Source of the DNA: Hoplostethus atlanticus
Taxonomy: Eukaryota > Chordata > Actinopteri > Trachichthyiformes > Trachichthyidae
Direction of reading: 5' to 3'
Length of the DNA stretch: 64,000 nucleotides
Assembly: GCA_034670405.1 (NCBI GenBank)
Contig: JAXDDX010000035.1
Coordinates: 1,931,001-1,995,000 of the forward strand
The notes beneath the pieces were generated by a model. It was not told the DNA's origin and ran no database searches. It was given only the letters and a program-made list of their open reading frames with translations. Below, in pieces: positions 25,061-37,468 of this stretch (its first letter is position 1; every line of letters starts with the position of its first letter). The position numbers and the translations under genes are program-made.

Positions 25061-27098
25061 TGCCAGTAGCATACTGAGATCCTCTGCTCCCTCCTCACAA
25101 CACTCCTAGCCTCCTAGCCAGAAAGCGAATCTATAACACTTTTCCACACAAGTAGAGCCCCTGGACTGTGACCTTCAAAGTTTACTATGAATACCAATCG
25201 AGCATCGGCAACTCAACGCTAAATCTATTGTATTACGGCTAATTGAGTTATTGTTGGCTAAGATGAATGGAACCGGCTCCATTTGTTTTTTGCCATTAGC
25301 TTTGATTTGATACCAAGAACGATTTAGACATATTTTCCTCTCCCTCAATTAGAGTAATGTAATCTATGTTTACAGAATACATCTCCATGCACTGAAAATA
25401 TCCATTGTAATTGGAAGCCAGACAATTAATTTGGTGCGCAGTAAGTCAATGGAAATTGAACAACGGGTTATGTTTGTGTCATTAACTCGGAGCAATTGGC
25501 AATTTCTATGCTCTGTGTTGAGCTTGTGAACATCATCTACGCACGCATGCATATTCATTACGGTGGCCACTCAATTCACAGAGCAGGAAGTCTGAACAAA
25601 GGTGAACGAGAGGCTGAACCCTCTAACCATCCATCATTATGCCTGCTAGAGGTAGTCTGGGAGGGTGGTCGCAGTGGTGTGTGCATGTGTGTATGATTGT
25701 GTGTATATCGGTGTGCATGTGTGGGTAAAATGCAGGGACTTTCTCCTCTCTCTCTATCCTCTTTCTGCCACACCTGAGGCATTGGCACCTCCTCCTCTCC
25801 CCCCGAAGCCTTGTCAATAACCCCTCTGCCACCCCCATTCTGCCCAGCGGACAGCACCACTCGGCTGGGTCCAGGGCGCAGCCAGACCCCCCTCTCCCAC
25901 TGCCATTAATCCACTCCTTCGGCAGACAGAATCCATCTCCCCTCGGCACCTGTTTGACAGAGGGTAAAAACAAGGATGAGATAGCAGGGTGCGGATCAAT
26001 CCCTTCGATCCCCTCCTCCAACCCAGCAGTCATTCATCAGCCGGTGGTTGTTGTTGTTGATGTCGGTGTTGTTGTTTGGCCTGGCTCCGCCCTACGCCCA
26101 ACAACTCTAAAACAGGGCAACTGAATTATGGCAAAGCAGAGGAAGGGTAAAGTGAATTGACACCTTTCCAATAATAAGGTAAAGACATGTAATTTAATTT
26201 ACTTTTTATTTTGTAAATGTAATCTATCGTTGCTTTCAATCGCTCTGGCATCAAATCTTCAGTGTTCAGTCCAGTTTCTCTTTGCCTGGTTGGCCGGCTG
26301 ATCTTTGATCACCCAAGGAGAAACACTCACCTTCAGTGAGCTGGCCAACCTGCTGTATATACTGTTAGCGGTAACCTGTGTACCCTAATGTTCCTGTCCC
26401 TGTCACCGTGCCCCTTGATGTTAATGATACAGTACCTGCGCTACAGAGGACAGAAAGATTGCGGCTATTGCTGACAAGTTGGGACGGCAGCTCTGATGTT
26501 TGTCCTTTGCGTGTTCCCCGTAACACATTGCATCTATAACGTGATTGGTGAAGGGTGGGGCAGCAGCTCTCCTCTAAACTGACTTCAAGGTGGAAGTGAC
26601 TCGCAATGTGTTTTTTTGAAAGCTAAAAACATACATATACATGTTGCTCCATGCACTGGCAAGGTAGGAGTAATTAGAGGGCACAGTGAATTGCTTCTTT
26701 CCACCGTGGTCCTCAAACAAAGACTGGCAAGGAAGACAGGTGGTACAACACAAACAACTCATTTAAAAATGACTGGTAATTGCACTAAAATCACTGACTA
26801 TCTCAAATTATATTCCGATTCCTAACGCAGAAAGCATTATTGGTCTATTTCTTGCTGTTGAAGACAATAAAGGCCCTCTAGCAGGAATCGCATTTGCATT
26901 TTTATTTATCAATTTATCTATTTTCAAGATAGAATTGCTGTGTTAGACAAATTTATTGCCACAAGGTACTTAGCAAAGCCAATTGGTAACACAATAGCTG
27001 GCCAGCATCCAACTTTACTATGGCAGCAACGTCAGAGGAAAGATGCCACCTCCATTGGAGATCCACATCCACTAAGGGAGGCACAAGTTACACCTATC

Positions 27099-27147
27099 TT
27101 TGATGTTAATTCAAGTTGATATTTGATGTTAATTCAAGTTGATATTT
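27099..27147. repeat. Exact tandem duplication of about 24 bp
   Basis: The unit TTTGATGTTAATTCAAGTTG plus GATA occurs twice head to tail without a mismatch, suggesting a recent duplication. Confidence 0.9.
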
Positions 27148-28827
27148 GCACATGTTCAGTGTTTATTTTGCTAGCTAATTATGCTAGCCAATTAGCGCTA
27201 TTCCATCGATGCTATCTAAGCTAGCTGGCTTGCAGTAATAACTGATTAAAAGCTGACTTTTTTGTCAAACATTTTGAAAATAGTATATAAAAATTTGAGG
27301 CTTGCAAGACGAAGGCAGTCTTTGCTTGTGTAAAGCTCATGTTATTTTGGTTGCCTGCCTATTTGGGCTGATTTTGATTGTGTTCAGTGGGTAGATGAAA
27401 TTTGCTATGTCAACATTTTACAAGGTTTTGAAAAGATGAAGTGAAAGACACATCATTTCGAAACCACAGACACAAAGTTCAACAAAGTTTTTGTTCAGCT
27501 TTCTGTGTTTGATCTGCTCCACTCACCATTATACCCCACAACACCTTTTGAAAAATATTTTATGACATGAATTAGATTTAATCCCAGCCAGGAATGAGAG
27601 AGATGTTTGGCTATCTGCTAGGTATGTGCTATGTGCTTGATGTTGCCTTGGTTTTTCATCAGTTGCGGCTATCTTTTATACTGCATGTGTATGTATTGCA
27701 ACAGAAGAGTGAGTTTGATTTAACGGCAACTGTTTGGGAGATAATTTCAAAGCCCATTGTAAATAATGCAACACAGAGATTATGTATCAGATCTATTACG
27801 GGATGAAATAGGAGCATTGAATGGGCCTAATTGTGCAACAGTCATAAAGTCGGTTCTGGCACCATGCTTCAGAGGGGAGTGAATCAAAGACATCGGTTAG
27901 TCACTTTATCTTATTCTCTACCTTCATGAAACCACCAACATCTCAGTGAACAAGCTCCTTTATATGTGTGTGAAATACTGGTCAATGAAACACAGAATGC
28001 CTGCAACCTTCACATCTCCCCAGCAGATTTGAGTCATTCAATTATTAGCCTTGCGCTTGCAGTGGTAGTTATTTTCATGTTGCTCATTTATCTTTGACAT
28101 ATTCTCGCTACACCTGTATGTTAAATGTTTGAATTTGTTTCGTTGATGATGTATATTTTATGTTTTCTTGCACATGGGATGGCTTTATGGTTTTGCAGCG
28201 TTATCTACTAAAGTTGCCACATGGGCAGGATCTTATTTGATTGTGCAGGTTTTAAAGTTGTTTAGTTATATTGGGCTAGAAACTGGCAACACTGGTATGT
28301 TTACATGACAGTAGAGCTGTATGCTGTCCTTTTTTGATTTAGCTAAACCCCACATTTCAACACGGCCCCATGTAGTTCTGTCAATTCTAACAGTCCAGAT
28401 TTCTCACTGAGAACCGCACATTTAAGTGGATGTTATAGTCCTGGTCGATTTTTCATGTTGAAAAGACTAAAGGACTGTACTGTTACTGTAAAATAAAATA
28501 CTAATAAAATACTAATATTAATGTTAGAAGTAGTAGTAGCAGCATGTAGTATTAGTGATGGTTTACATTATACAAATGAAAAATTAACACATGACACATA
28601 GTTGGCTAGAATTACTTCTGTTTAATTTCATGATTTTAGTAATCATTTTGAAATAATTAAATTTACAAAAAGAGCAACACATAATTTAACAAAAAATGTC
28701 TACGTGAGGAAAAGGTATGCTGGTGTAATATAGTTGTCGAGGCACAGGGCAGTAGGGAGAGGATTCCTGAGGAGGTGAAGAGGAGTAGGGGCAGTGTGAG
28801 AAGGGAGACAAGACAAAAGGTATAGTA

Positions 28828-28829
<2 letters not shown>

Positions 28830-28859
<30 letters not shown>
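28830..28859. repeat. (GT)n microsatellite
   Basis: Fifteen perfect GT units. Confidence 0.98.
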
Positions 28860-29064
28860 ATTAATATTATCCAGGATGCACGGGGAAACTCTCAGAGATT
28901 AGGGGTAAAGGAGGAAATGGGAGGAGGTATTTGAAATTATTAATTATTAGTATTAATTCATTTTCCAAAATGCAGAAGATATTAATATCAGAACCTTAAT
29001 AGTGTTCGGTGCAGCCTGAGATCCTCGAGCAGGGCCTTTCTGACTGTCCCCCATCTGACATCTA

Positions 29065-30078
29065 GGGCTTTATTTTTATATTGGCAGTTTTATAGGCGCA
29101 ATAACAACTTTTCCAAGGTGGTAATTTGGTAGATAGAGTTGCGATGGGATGGGCAGGGTGGCGCAACGGAGGGTACAAATACAATCTAGCTGGCTGTGCA
29201 ATTTTGGTGTCAGTTTTGGGGTGAAGTTACGCCTGCGCCTTGCGCCTGTGGAGACCACGTCTATAGGTGAAAGTAAATCACGCAGTGCTGTTTTCGTGGC
29301 TTTGCGCATGTGAACATAGACCTGTCTAAAATCCCACACACCGGTTTTGTGCATGTTAGGCTGTATTTTACCCCATTATTATGAATTAATGTGTGAATCA
29401 TAGGCTGTCAAGCCGCATCATTACGCACAGGAAACATGGTGACAGGGGCAATATCTCAATATAAGACAGGGAGAAGAAACACTTGGTCTTTCTATCTTTC
29501 TGCCTCTGATCATAATGAAATGGTTCTGTCTTTGTTGGGTAACAACCTCTGGATATGAAGTATGTGATTGTGAGATGCAGAAGGCGATACATACAGCCGT
29601 CAGATCTCATATATATATACCTCATCAAATAGATCTCAATATAGATCTAATATTGAGAGTTCTGTCGGTGAAGCTACTCTTTTATTCATGTTGTGTACAA
29701 AGAAATGGCAAATAATCAAATTGAAATAATTCACATATTTCCAACCTCTTCCCAAGCCGATTTTACATCATCAGCCCTTGGGGGCCTATTTGAGGACATA
29801 AATGGGACCATGTCGACTCTGCACCTCCTGGACAGGAATATCAGTCGGGACTTGGCGCAGCCATCACAAAATTGTCAATAGTCCATTGTGCATTGGCCAG
29901 AACTGAAGCCAGCCCTCCCCCACCTACTGATAATGTACTCCTCTTAATCCAACCTCCTTGACCACTGCACCGCAGTTGTGTCTTGTGCCTCTGGTCACCA
30001 AAATACCAAAATAGACTGGACACGCCCACTTGCCGCATAGACTTTAGACCTGCGCCTTGATTCACAGAAATAGAGCCC
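29065..30078. mobile_element. Non-autonomous DNA transposon, Harbinger-like
   Basis: A segment of about 1.0 kb whose left end GGGCTTTATTTTTATATTGG is repeated in inverted form at the right end (TTCACAGAAATAGAGCCC). Each end is directly flanked by the trinucleotide CTA (29062-29064 and 30079-30081). A 3-bp target duplication of this kind fits PIF/Harbinger-type elements, and the GCGCAA/GCGCC-rich interior near both ends resembles fish elements of that type from memory. No transposase frame is visible. The short frames within are chance. Confidence 0.6.
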
Positions 30079-30620
30079 CTAGGCTTAGAGACAAAATTCC
30101 ACCCTGGGATAGTTACACTGTTATATATCATCAATCTGTGATGCTCAGTGTGTTCCAGGAGTTATTTTGTGTTGTAATTTACTTTTTTGTTGTACCCACT
30201 TTGCCTCAACCTGCCTTGTGTACTTCTACTACTTAGTGATTTGCTGCATTTCCCAGAATTACTTTCGACAACCAGTAGAGAATGCCTGAACCTGTTGTAT
30301 CCAGCTGTTGGTTTTATGTGATAGAGAGTGATAGCGATTGTATAGTAAGTTGAGAGCCCCAGCGTATATCTACATTTTACATAAAGGACGCGACTAACAT
30401 CTTGTGGCGTTGCATTCTGGTCTATTGAGGCTACTGTCCGTGGAGAAATTGGTATCTGTGCCTCTTTACGATGATTTCTCCCTGTATGATTGTTGAACGT
30501 CGGTGCAAATTATCATTATTATTATTATTGTTCAACTGTGTCTGCGTTTCAATGCTGCATCTACGATACCTGCCACATTTTTCAAATAGTAGCCATCTAG
30601 CAAGAAACTCTTTATTTCTA

Positions 30621-31080
30621 ATCTTAAAGCTACAATATGCAACTGTTCACCTCAAGGCAGGAAGTGTATTGTTAGTCCTGCCCTCCTCCCCCTCAGTTGG
30701 GGCAGGTTCACGCCCCAACACTTGTCACTCATCTTGATGAGCTGTCTACCTTGAAACGGCATCTAGCCCGAGGCTAAGGTAACCACCATCCTGTAAAGCT
30801 CATCACAGGAGATGAAGAAGCGAAAAAAGGAGCGCAGGCAATTTGCATTTAAAAAAAAAAATCAATGCCAATGTTCACCTGTGTTTTTTAAATGGATCTT
30901 GTCTCCTGCACGTTTAGCTTGTTTTCACTGTCTTACTGCTTTCTGACATTGTTGTTGTTGCTGTGACTTACTTGTGTTGTGGATGCTCGCCTCACCTTCA
31001 TAGCCACAACCTAGCTCAATGCTGGCCATGCGCATACAACCGGTATACCCTAAAATGTGCCCCAAATCACCAATTTCAGG
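30621..31080 (+). repeat. Dispersed repeat, copy 1 (second copy at 63.6 kb)
   Basis: From ATCTTAAAGCTACAATATGC onward this matches the segment at 63607-63915. Shared blocks in order are AATATGCAACTGTTC, GTTAGTCCTGCCCTC, ATCTTGATGAGCTGTCTACC, GAGGTAACCACCATCC-like, a GCCTCACCTT-ATAGCCA block, and a GTATACSCC..AAA end. Copy 1 is longer by an internal A-rich and T-rich segment around 30830-30950. There is no coding potential. The class is unresolved, and a retroposon or a DNA-element remnant would both fit. Confidence 0.75.
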
Positions 31081-31164
31081 CAAATGAGAGGATGAAGGCA
31101 CATATAGGGTCACAGACAGACACAGACTGACCCTGTATAATATATCTTATTTAATTATTGGTAT

Positions 31165-31280
31165 TTCAGCTACTGCTAAAATGCTCTTGAGCAAGCCACT
31201 TAACCCCCAATTGCTCCAGTGCAGCTTTTCAGTGGCCAGCAGTAGAAGACTGGGCAGCCCCAGTGTGAATGTGGAACTGT
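31165..31280 (+). repeat. SINE-like core fragment
   Basis: GCTCTTGAGCAAGCCACTTAAC followed by CCCCAATTGCTCCAGTG resembles the conserved central region of many fish SINEs and parallels the SINE-like block near 3.58 kb. No A/B-box head is seen upstream, so this is a truncated copy. Confidence 0.5.
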
Positions 31281-32908
31281 ATGAGAGCGAAGCAGGATGT
31301 TCTTAAATCAGAGCATGCATGGTCAGCAAACCTTCTCTGAGCAACTACAGATTTATCCAACTTCATTTCATCCTAATGTAAGCCCCACCACCTGAAGAGC
31401 ACATCTGGAAGATTTGAATGTAACTTTTAATGTCACCTGTCAGTTGTAACGTGTCCTGCTGGAGGGATTAGGTGGGTCACCCAAGTCACACGACTAACCA
31501 GAGCCTTAGAGAATAACTTGCCGCTACCCTCTGGGTGTCGTTAAGCCACATTCAATATATACTATATGGTAAAGGAAGAAAGTATGGCTAATGCTGTCAT
31601 GGGCTTAAAGAACTCAATTTGTTGTTACAGCAAAAGTACATCAACATAAATATATTCATATTTACGACTTTTTTACGACTTCTTTTTTTTTTTTTTTTAC
31701 ATTCGTGGAGGGTGTTGCCAATAGACTCTAAGCAACATATAATATTGCCATTGATAGTGAGAATACTGAAGGGTGTGCTGTGTTTCTTTGTATGGTGATG
31801 CAGAGTGTATAGGTTATTTTTTGCATGCTAAACCACTGTTGTCTGAGATGCCCTTGTGTGACACTGAGTGGGCCATCATCACTCCCTGGTGTGATGTGCA
31901 GGCTTTCACAGTGTGCTCTGGGTGAGGTGAGAAAACTGAGGAAGTGTTGTGATGTACTATATCAAGAGTGAGCTGTGAGGGCTGCTTTGAGGCATGAGAT
32001 GAGAAAGATGACAGTGCAGCTGAAAGTGTTTCACTGTATCAAAATAAAAGTTCTGAATAAAACAGAGGGTCAAAGTTGTTTTTGCGGCACAGGAATTGGC
32101 ATTAGGAATTCTGGGTGATTTGAATATCTCTTCCTTCGTCCTGTTTGTTCGAGGAGTGTGGCGTGTTGCATAAAAATAAAGGACAGAGGCTGAGAACTCA
32201 CATAACCAACATGAATTCTTTAGCGCGCCATTCACCGGGGGCTAAATCATAGTTAACAAAACTTGGCAGTAGACCTTTAACAGCGTCATAATTCTCAGTG
32301 TTAGCTGTAGGGAACTCAAGCAGGGTGTGTCAAGGGGTCTGATTCAGCTCTCCAGTAAACCCACAACGTTTTTCTCTGTCCTCTAGCAGGCAGATCATTA
32401 TTTCATTAAAGGACATAAAGGGGATATGTTACCGCACTTTTAATCACTCCGGCTTGTTTAAGATGTGACAGACTAGTTGGTGTCAGTGATAAAAGGTCTG
32501 ATTACTTCAATAAATACAGACCACTAAACCCTAAGGAATGGAGTTAAATAGTTGGCCAATAACTTTTGTCAAGTTTCCGCTCTCTTTTTCTTCCATTTAT
32601 ATGCTAAGCATGTCCTAAGGGTCCCTCCCTTTCTGTTTAATTTCAGCTATCCTTTTTAATCAATTTTCTTTTATCTCACAGCGGTTTGAATGCCACCATG
32701 TTCTATTTCATTTTTTTTTTTTTTAAACCGAGGGTACATGTGTGTGAAGCGTCAATTATTTGATGAGAAAGAAGTAGGAAAATAAGTGCACTCTGATTAT
32801 AGCCGTACTCTCTCCACCTGAGTACATTATGTTTTCATAGAGCAACTAAATATAATGCTCGGTGTGGTGCATTGGCCTTAGAAGGGGGGAGAAATACCGC
32901 CAAAGTCA

Positions 32909-32910
<2 letters not shown>

Positions 32911-32948
<38 letters not shown>

Positions 32949-32978
32949 CGAGCTAGAGGGGGGTGGGGGGGGGGGGGG
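32911..32978. repeat. GA microsatellite next to a G-run
   Basis: About fifteen GA units, a short purine-rich bridge, then a G-rich stretch ending in a run of about twelve G. One strand is almost pure purine over roughly 70 bp. Confidence 0.95.
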
Positions 32979-33572
32979 CAAAAAAAAACTGGTCAGTAGT
33001 CCCAGAGCAACGCAGAACAACCTCTAAGGCTGTAGATTGACTCTCTGTAAATGACATTATGAAGAGCCTAATACTTCCAGCAGGGCGTATATATTCTACT
33101 GTTGTCAAGCAGGACTGGTATTCACTGGGAATGTACTGTAAGTGATGGGGATGTGAAGTATCTACTGTACCAACTCAAGTATCTATATTACTTTTAGCCT
33201 TTTCAAGAAAACTAGTTAGACTTCTCATGACTAATAAAGAGCCACTGTGTTACATAGACACACACTCAGGTTGCCCCACGGCGGGTTTGGGGGCAAACCA
33301 CCCACACTTGATTCTATTACTTCCAGTAATCAGTGCTGTCTCGTTTGACCCATTTAATGTAACATTATGCTTACCCAGCTGGTATGATTTCAGCCTCCCT
33401 CCACCCTCCCCAGCTACTCCCTCTCAAGCAAACTACCCAAATGAGAAATTCAAGGTACTGATGAACAGACAGGCTGTTAATAAGCCTTTATATTAAACCT
33501 TCAGTACATTAGCCCTCCACTACCTCGCCACTATCCTTCTAATGGAGGTGCCAGCACCTCCGTTTGCGATGC

Positions 33573-33574
<2 letters not shown>

Positions 33575-33604
<30 letters not shown>
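33575..33604. repeat. (CAG)10 trinucleotide repeat
   Basis: Ten perfect CAG units. They lie inside a 90-codon frame (33542-33814, +) where they would read as ten glutamines, but the frame has no recognisable domain and no splice context, so I do not call a gene. Confidence 0.97.
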
Positions 33605-33605
<1 letters not shown>

Positions 33606-35809
33606 CGGCTTCTGATCCACGTGACCCCCAGAGAGGGGGTCCAGGGGTCTGGCTGCCTGCGGAGAATACAGATCAACCTCCTACATGTCCTGAACCCTGC
33701 CCTCTCCACTCATTACCTCTCACACTCACTTACCAGGGGGTGGAAGTGATGCCGAATAGAAAACCCAGTTCTACACATTCAATGAGAATCTGGAGGGTTC
33801 CTGATACACGGTGAGGAAAATACACAACCAACACTTTTATGGCATCTAATTACGCAGCACTCTGTATTTGTGTTATGTTGTGTAATCGGCTCATCCAGCA
33901 GCTTGAGACTGGAGGATTTGTCCATTATAGTCTTTTAGAGTAAGAGGTAATAAACAGCTCTCCAGCGTGTCAGCTGCCATAATTGCCTACAGGATGACTA
34001 ATTCCATAGTCAATCAAATGGATGCTTTATTTTCTTCATTAGGCATAACGCACACTACAGTGCATCAACTTAATAAGAAATGCCTCACTAGTGGCCTACG
34101 CAAATCCTGTATCTCTTAAAAATTAAAAGAATGTGTTGAAGTGTTAAAAAACATTTTAATTTTTCGACACACGGGTGATAAAAACAGTAAAAAACAAACA
34201 AACAAAACTGGATACACCAGATACCTGTGGGACATGTAAGACGCGCGGCTTGCAAAGAATATATATGGCACATCCATTTAGAAACACATTTCTGTAGAAA
34301 ACGTTTCTCTATAGAGAAGATCCCAGCGGTGCAGTGGAGATGTGTACTGTTGAACTGGACATCGTTGTGAATGTATCAGGTTGGAAAAAAAGACAGGGCA
34401 TTCCAGATTTCTAAGTGAAGGTGCTATAGTGCAGCAGCATTACACCTGCAGAGACGTATTTACTTTGCAGTCAGACAGTCCAGCTGTGCGAGCTCAAACA
34501 CAGCCCACTCCATCATAATGAGCTCTGTCACAGTGGATTGAAGGCCCTTGTAATGAATAATCATAGCATGGGGAAGGAACATGGCAGCATACAAAACAAA
34601 GAGGGAGTAGGAGGGGACAACTGAGGAGAAAACAGGTGTGTGCCATGAATTATACATCTGGAGAAATGCCAGTATACTTCAGATGAATGCATTTCAGCCT
34701 GTCTTGTGCTGGCTTATTCATGTGCGCTTGCAGTCACGAGCTCCCTCTTTTCTTATCGGTGCGGATCAATCGATACCGCAATCGATAATTGATAATGCAG
34801 CGGTCAATTTTGAGGAGCGCGGCACATTTTTAGAGTTAGTGATGCGAACAAGCTTTGGGGTGTTTTGTTAATTATGTTACATGATGTTAGAGATTAATGA
34901 GAGAGGACGCGTGCACTGCATGCACGTGCTCTCTCACTTATGCAAAGGCACTCTCTGTTCTCTTACGTTACACACACACACACACACGCACGCGCTCTCT
35001 CTGGTGTCCTTGCTTGAAGCCATGCTCCCTGTGCTGTGGGTCGCAGAGGTGGGAGCAGCAAGCCGTGAAGCTGGGACTTCCAGCTCAACAGTTCTGCTGG
35101 CCCCTGACATCCCCCTCTGGCCCTGATAATAAACCAGCTAGTCCTGGACCAGAGGACTCCTGGCTGGGCCAACTTATGAAGAGTAATGACCCAACACTGC
35201 TTTCTATCCTAACTGTGATCTTTCAAAATGCACACAGATTAATCAGTCCTGAAATGAATGAATCGTGCCTTTGAAGATCCAACTTGTATTGTGATTGCAG
35301 TATGGCACCATTTTTAAAATAGTGGCAAAGACATTGTTTTTCACTTTCACTTTCACTTTTGTCTTGGCTTTTGATACAAGGACTGACAGCTGAATTTTCT
35401 ACTTGTATTTTGAGGCTGTAAATGACTTCTTTACAGTTGTAATGTTTGTGAACGCTGCAGTAAAACAGCTATGTATTTTGAGCTATGATAGATTAAGAAA
35501 GTTTCAAAACAGGTCATTTTCCTTCTGTAAAGGCCCAAACACGCCGGACACGACTTTCAACGTGCGTCATTTGACACACCTTGTTTGATGCTTCTATGGT
35601 GGACTGCAGGCGGAGATTTGAAGCGTCAACACCAAGGCACTGGCATTTGCATTTCACCACCGTGAACACATTTCTGTCATGAGGAAGGTTGTCATCTCTC
35701 CTGACCCACCTGCAGCCTCAAGTTCCTCTTCCTCTCTCTCCATCCACTTCCCAGTGCCCCTAGCCTCCTCTCTGTTCTGTGTTGTGTTTTGTTTCAGGTC
35801 CTGTCCTCC

Positions 35810-36306
35810 CTGTCATGCCCACCAGGGTTGCCAGGGTTGTGTTCTGCCACTACTCACCTATTCCACATCTGCAATCCATCAACCTGGCTCCTCCCCGCAT
35901 CAGCTGCGCTCCATTTCTCATCAGTCCCTAGCAGTGTATACAGTGCATGCGGAAGGTTTTCAGATCCTTTCAAGTTTTCCACATTTTGTTATGTTTCAGA
36001 CTCATCTTAAAATTGATCTACACACAATACTCCACAATGACAAAAGCAAAAACAGGTTTTTGGAGTGTTTTGTTAAGTTATTAAAAATAAAAGACTGAAA
36101 TATCAATTGAATCCATTTTAAGATGAGTCTGGTTTGTCTGCCTCTGTTACCCTGACCCCTGGTTTGCCTGACTCTGCCTTGCCTGACCCTTGTCTAGTTT
36201 GGTTGCCTGTATTGTGTGCTTTACACTCCAGTAAAGTATTGTACTCCCACACCATCTGCCTCCTTGTGTCTGCATCTGGGTCCAACTTTATTTGCCTGTT
36301 ACAATT
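35810..36306 (+). repeat. LTR-like repeat interrupted by a Tc1-like fragment
   Basis: The flanking halves (TGTCATGCCCACC... and ...TGCATCTGGGTCC...CCTGTTACA) have the TG...CA ends, the CCTG-rich composition and an AGTAAAGTA tail typical of a fish LTR or LTR-like repeat. Between them sits a fragment (35938-36130) recognisable as a Tc1-type transposon end. No flanking target duplication is visible, so the limits are tentative. Confidence 0.45.
35938..36130 (+). mobile_element. Tc1-like transposon fragment
   Basis: TATACAGTGCATGCGGAAGG, CACATTTTGTTATGTTTCAG, CTACACACAATACTCCACAA and AAAACAGGTTTTTGG are the familiar terminal sequence of a widespread fish Tc1/mariner element. After about 170 bp it switches to an inverted match (TTTTAAGATGAGTCTG against CAGACTCATCTTAAAA), so the transposase and the outer part of the second terminal repeat are deleted. 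Confidence 0.65.
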
Positions 36307-37427
36307 TCGGCTACGAAATGTGCCTTTGAGTTTTGACTGAATTGAGACGTCTCCCCAAGTACCAATCAAGTTGGTATTTTGCTTTCTTTCCATTGTTGTT
36401 TCTCATTGTCCTCCATGCTAACGCTGGCTCAGCCAAGCTGCCGTGGGCAGCAATATTATAACAATTGTCTCAGGTGAATGATGTAACATTCTGCGTGCAA
36501 ATACAAGTCGCATATAGGTCGGATGCCTCGGGATCCAATTTTGTATCACATTTCCATGTGGTCCAGATGGGAATTGAAAAGGTGCCATGCAGGTTTTTGC
36601 TGTTTTACACATGTGAGGGACACTGCGTGAACACAGCCTAGTCAAACCCTTCAAAGACTTTTGAGACTATACAGAAAATCGGTCAAATAAATTCTGGAAC
36701 ACGTCTTTAAAAATGATGTCATTTAATTCAACAATGTCCTGATTTAGAAAGTCGTAGCTGGGGATATCATTGCTTTTGATTCCAGAGCCAAAGCTGTATT
36801 TATAGAGGTTATGAAATAATTGTCCAGTATGCTGACATTGTCATCTGGCAATAGCTTTGCTTCTACAGTCTGTGGTTTACACACTATTTCCTTTCTGTCT
36901 GAGACTCAAGAGTGGATTCTATGGCCAAAACTATACTGGAGCTGCTTTATCACCTGCCTCTTTGTACGTGAGGTCCTGTTGTACCGTGTGTGTCAATATT
37001 TACTGTGGTTCTCTGCACCAGTGTAAAAAAGACAAATTCCTCTTAAGTTATTTTACTGGGCAACTGCAGTGATTCTGATGTTTGCAATAGTATATACTGT
37101 ATGTTTACAATTAGCTGCTCGTTAGAGGATGACACTGATGCAAGTGACAAAGATGAAATGTATCAAGCAGATGTGTCAAAAAAGACAAGTGTCTCCTGAA
37201 TCATATTTCTAATTTCTGCTTTGCAGCGATACCTCCTCAGAATAAGGTGGAGGGTAATGTCGACACAGTGTCAGTAATTGATTGCCTTTCATTCTTTCTT
37301 ATTCTGGGAGTTGAATATGATCATCCATTCACAATCCAGAATGAAATCCCTCTCGTAATGACATGGCTTTCCAGGATGGAGATCTTCAATCCTTCTTATT
37401 GTTGAATTGTGCAAGCACTTCAGGATT

Positions 37428-37468
<41 letters not shown>

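Larger units (their letters stand above)
22441..29064. other. Intergenic sequence, no gene recognised
   Basis: No exon-like signal of a known family. The segment contains GGGA-rich sequence at 24.8 kb, a GA run at 25.0 kb, a short exact tandem duplication at 27.1 kb and a GT run at 28.83 kb. The block at 25.14-25.56 kb is repeat-free with several TAATTGAG/CAATTAG-type motifs and could be a conserved non-coding element. Confidence 0.6.
31281..35809. other. Intergenic sequence, no gene recognised
   Basis: No exon is recognised. Contents are a poly-T run at 31.68 kb, a GA run adjoining a G run at 32.91-32.98 kb, a CAG run at 33.57 kb and a short CA run at 34.97 kb. The block at 33.84-34.05 kb is repeat-free, with TAATTACGC, GCCATAATTGCC and GACTAATTCC motifs, and is a candidate conserved non-coding element. 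Confidence 0.6.

Noticed and set aside
25640-25660. GAGGTAGTCTGG, considered as a let-7 seed because let-7i lies near TAFA2 in mammals
   Set aside because: Match stops after GAGGTAGT and no hairpin partner is present; no let-7 sequence was found in the window.
33542-33814. 90-codon frame with ten glutamines
   Set aside because: The glutamines come from a CAG microsatellite; the rest has no domain and no splice sites were evident.
35679-36098. 139-codon frame (+)
   Set aside because: It runs across the boundary of an LTR-like repeat and a Tc1-like fragment, so it is a chance frame.
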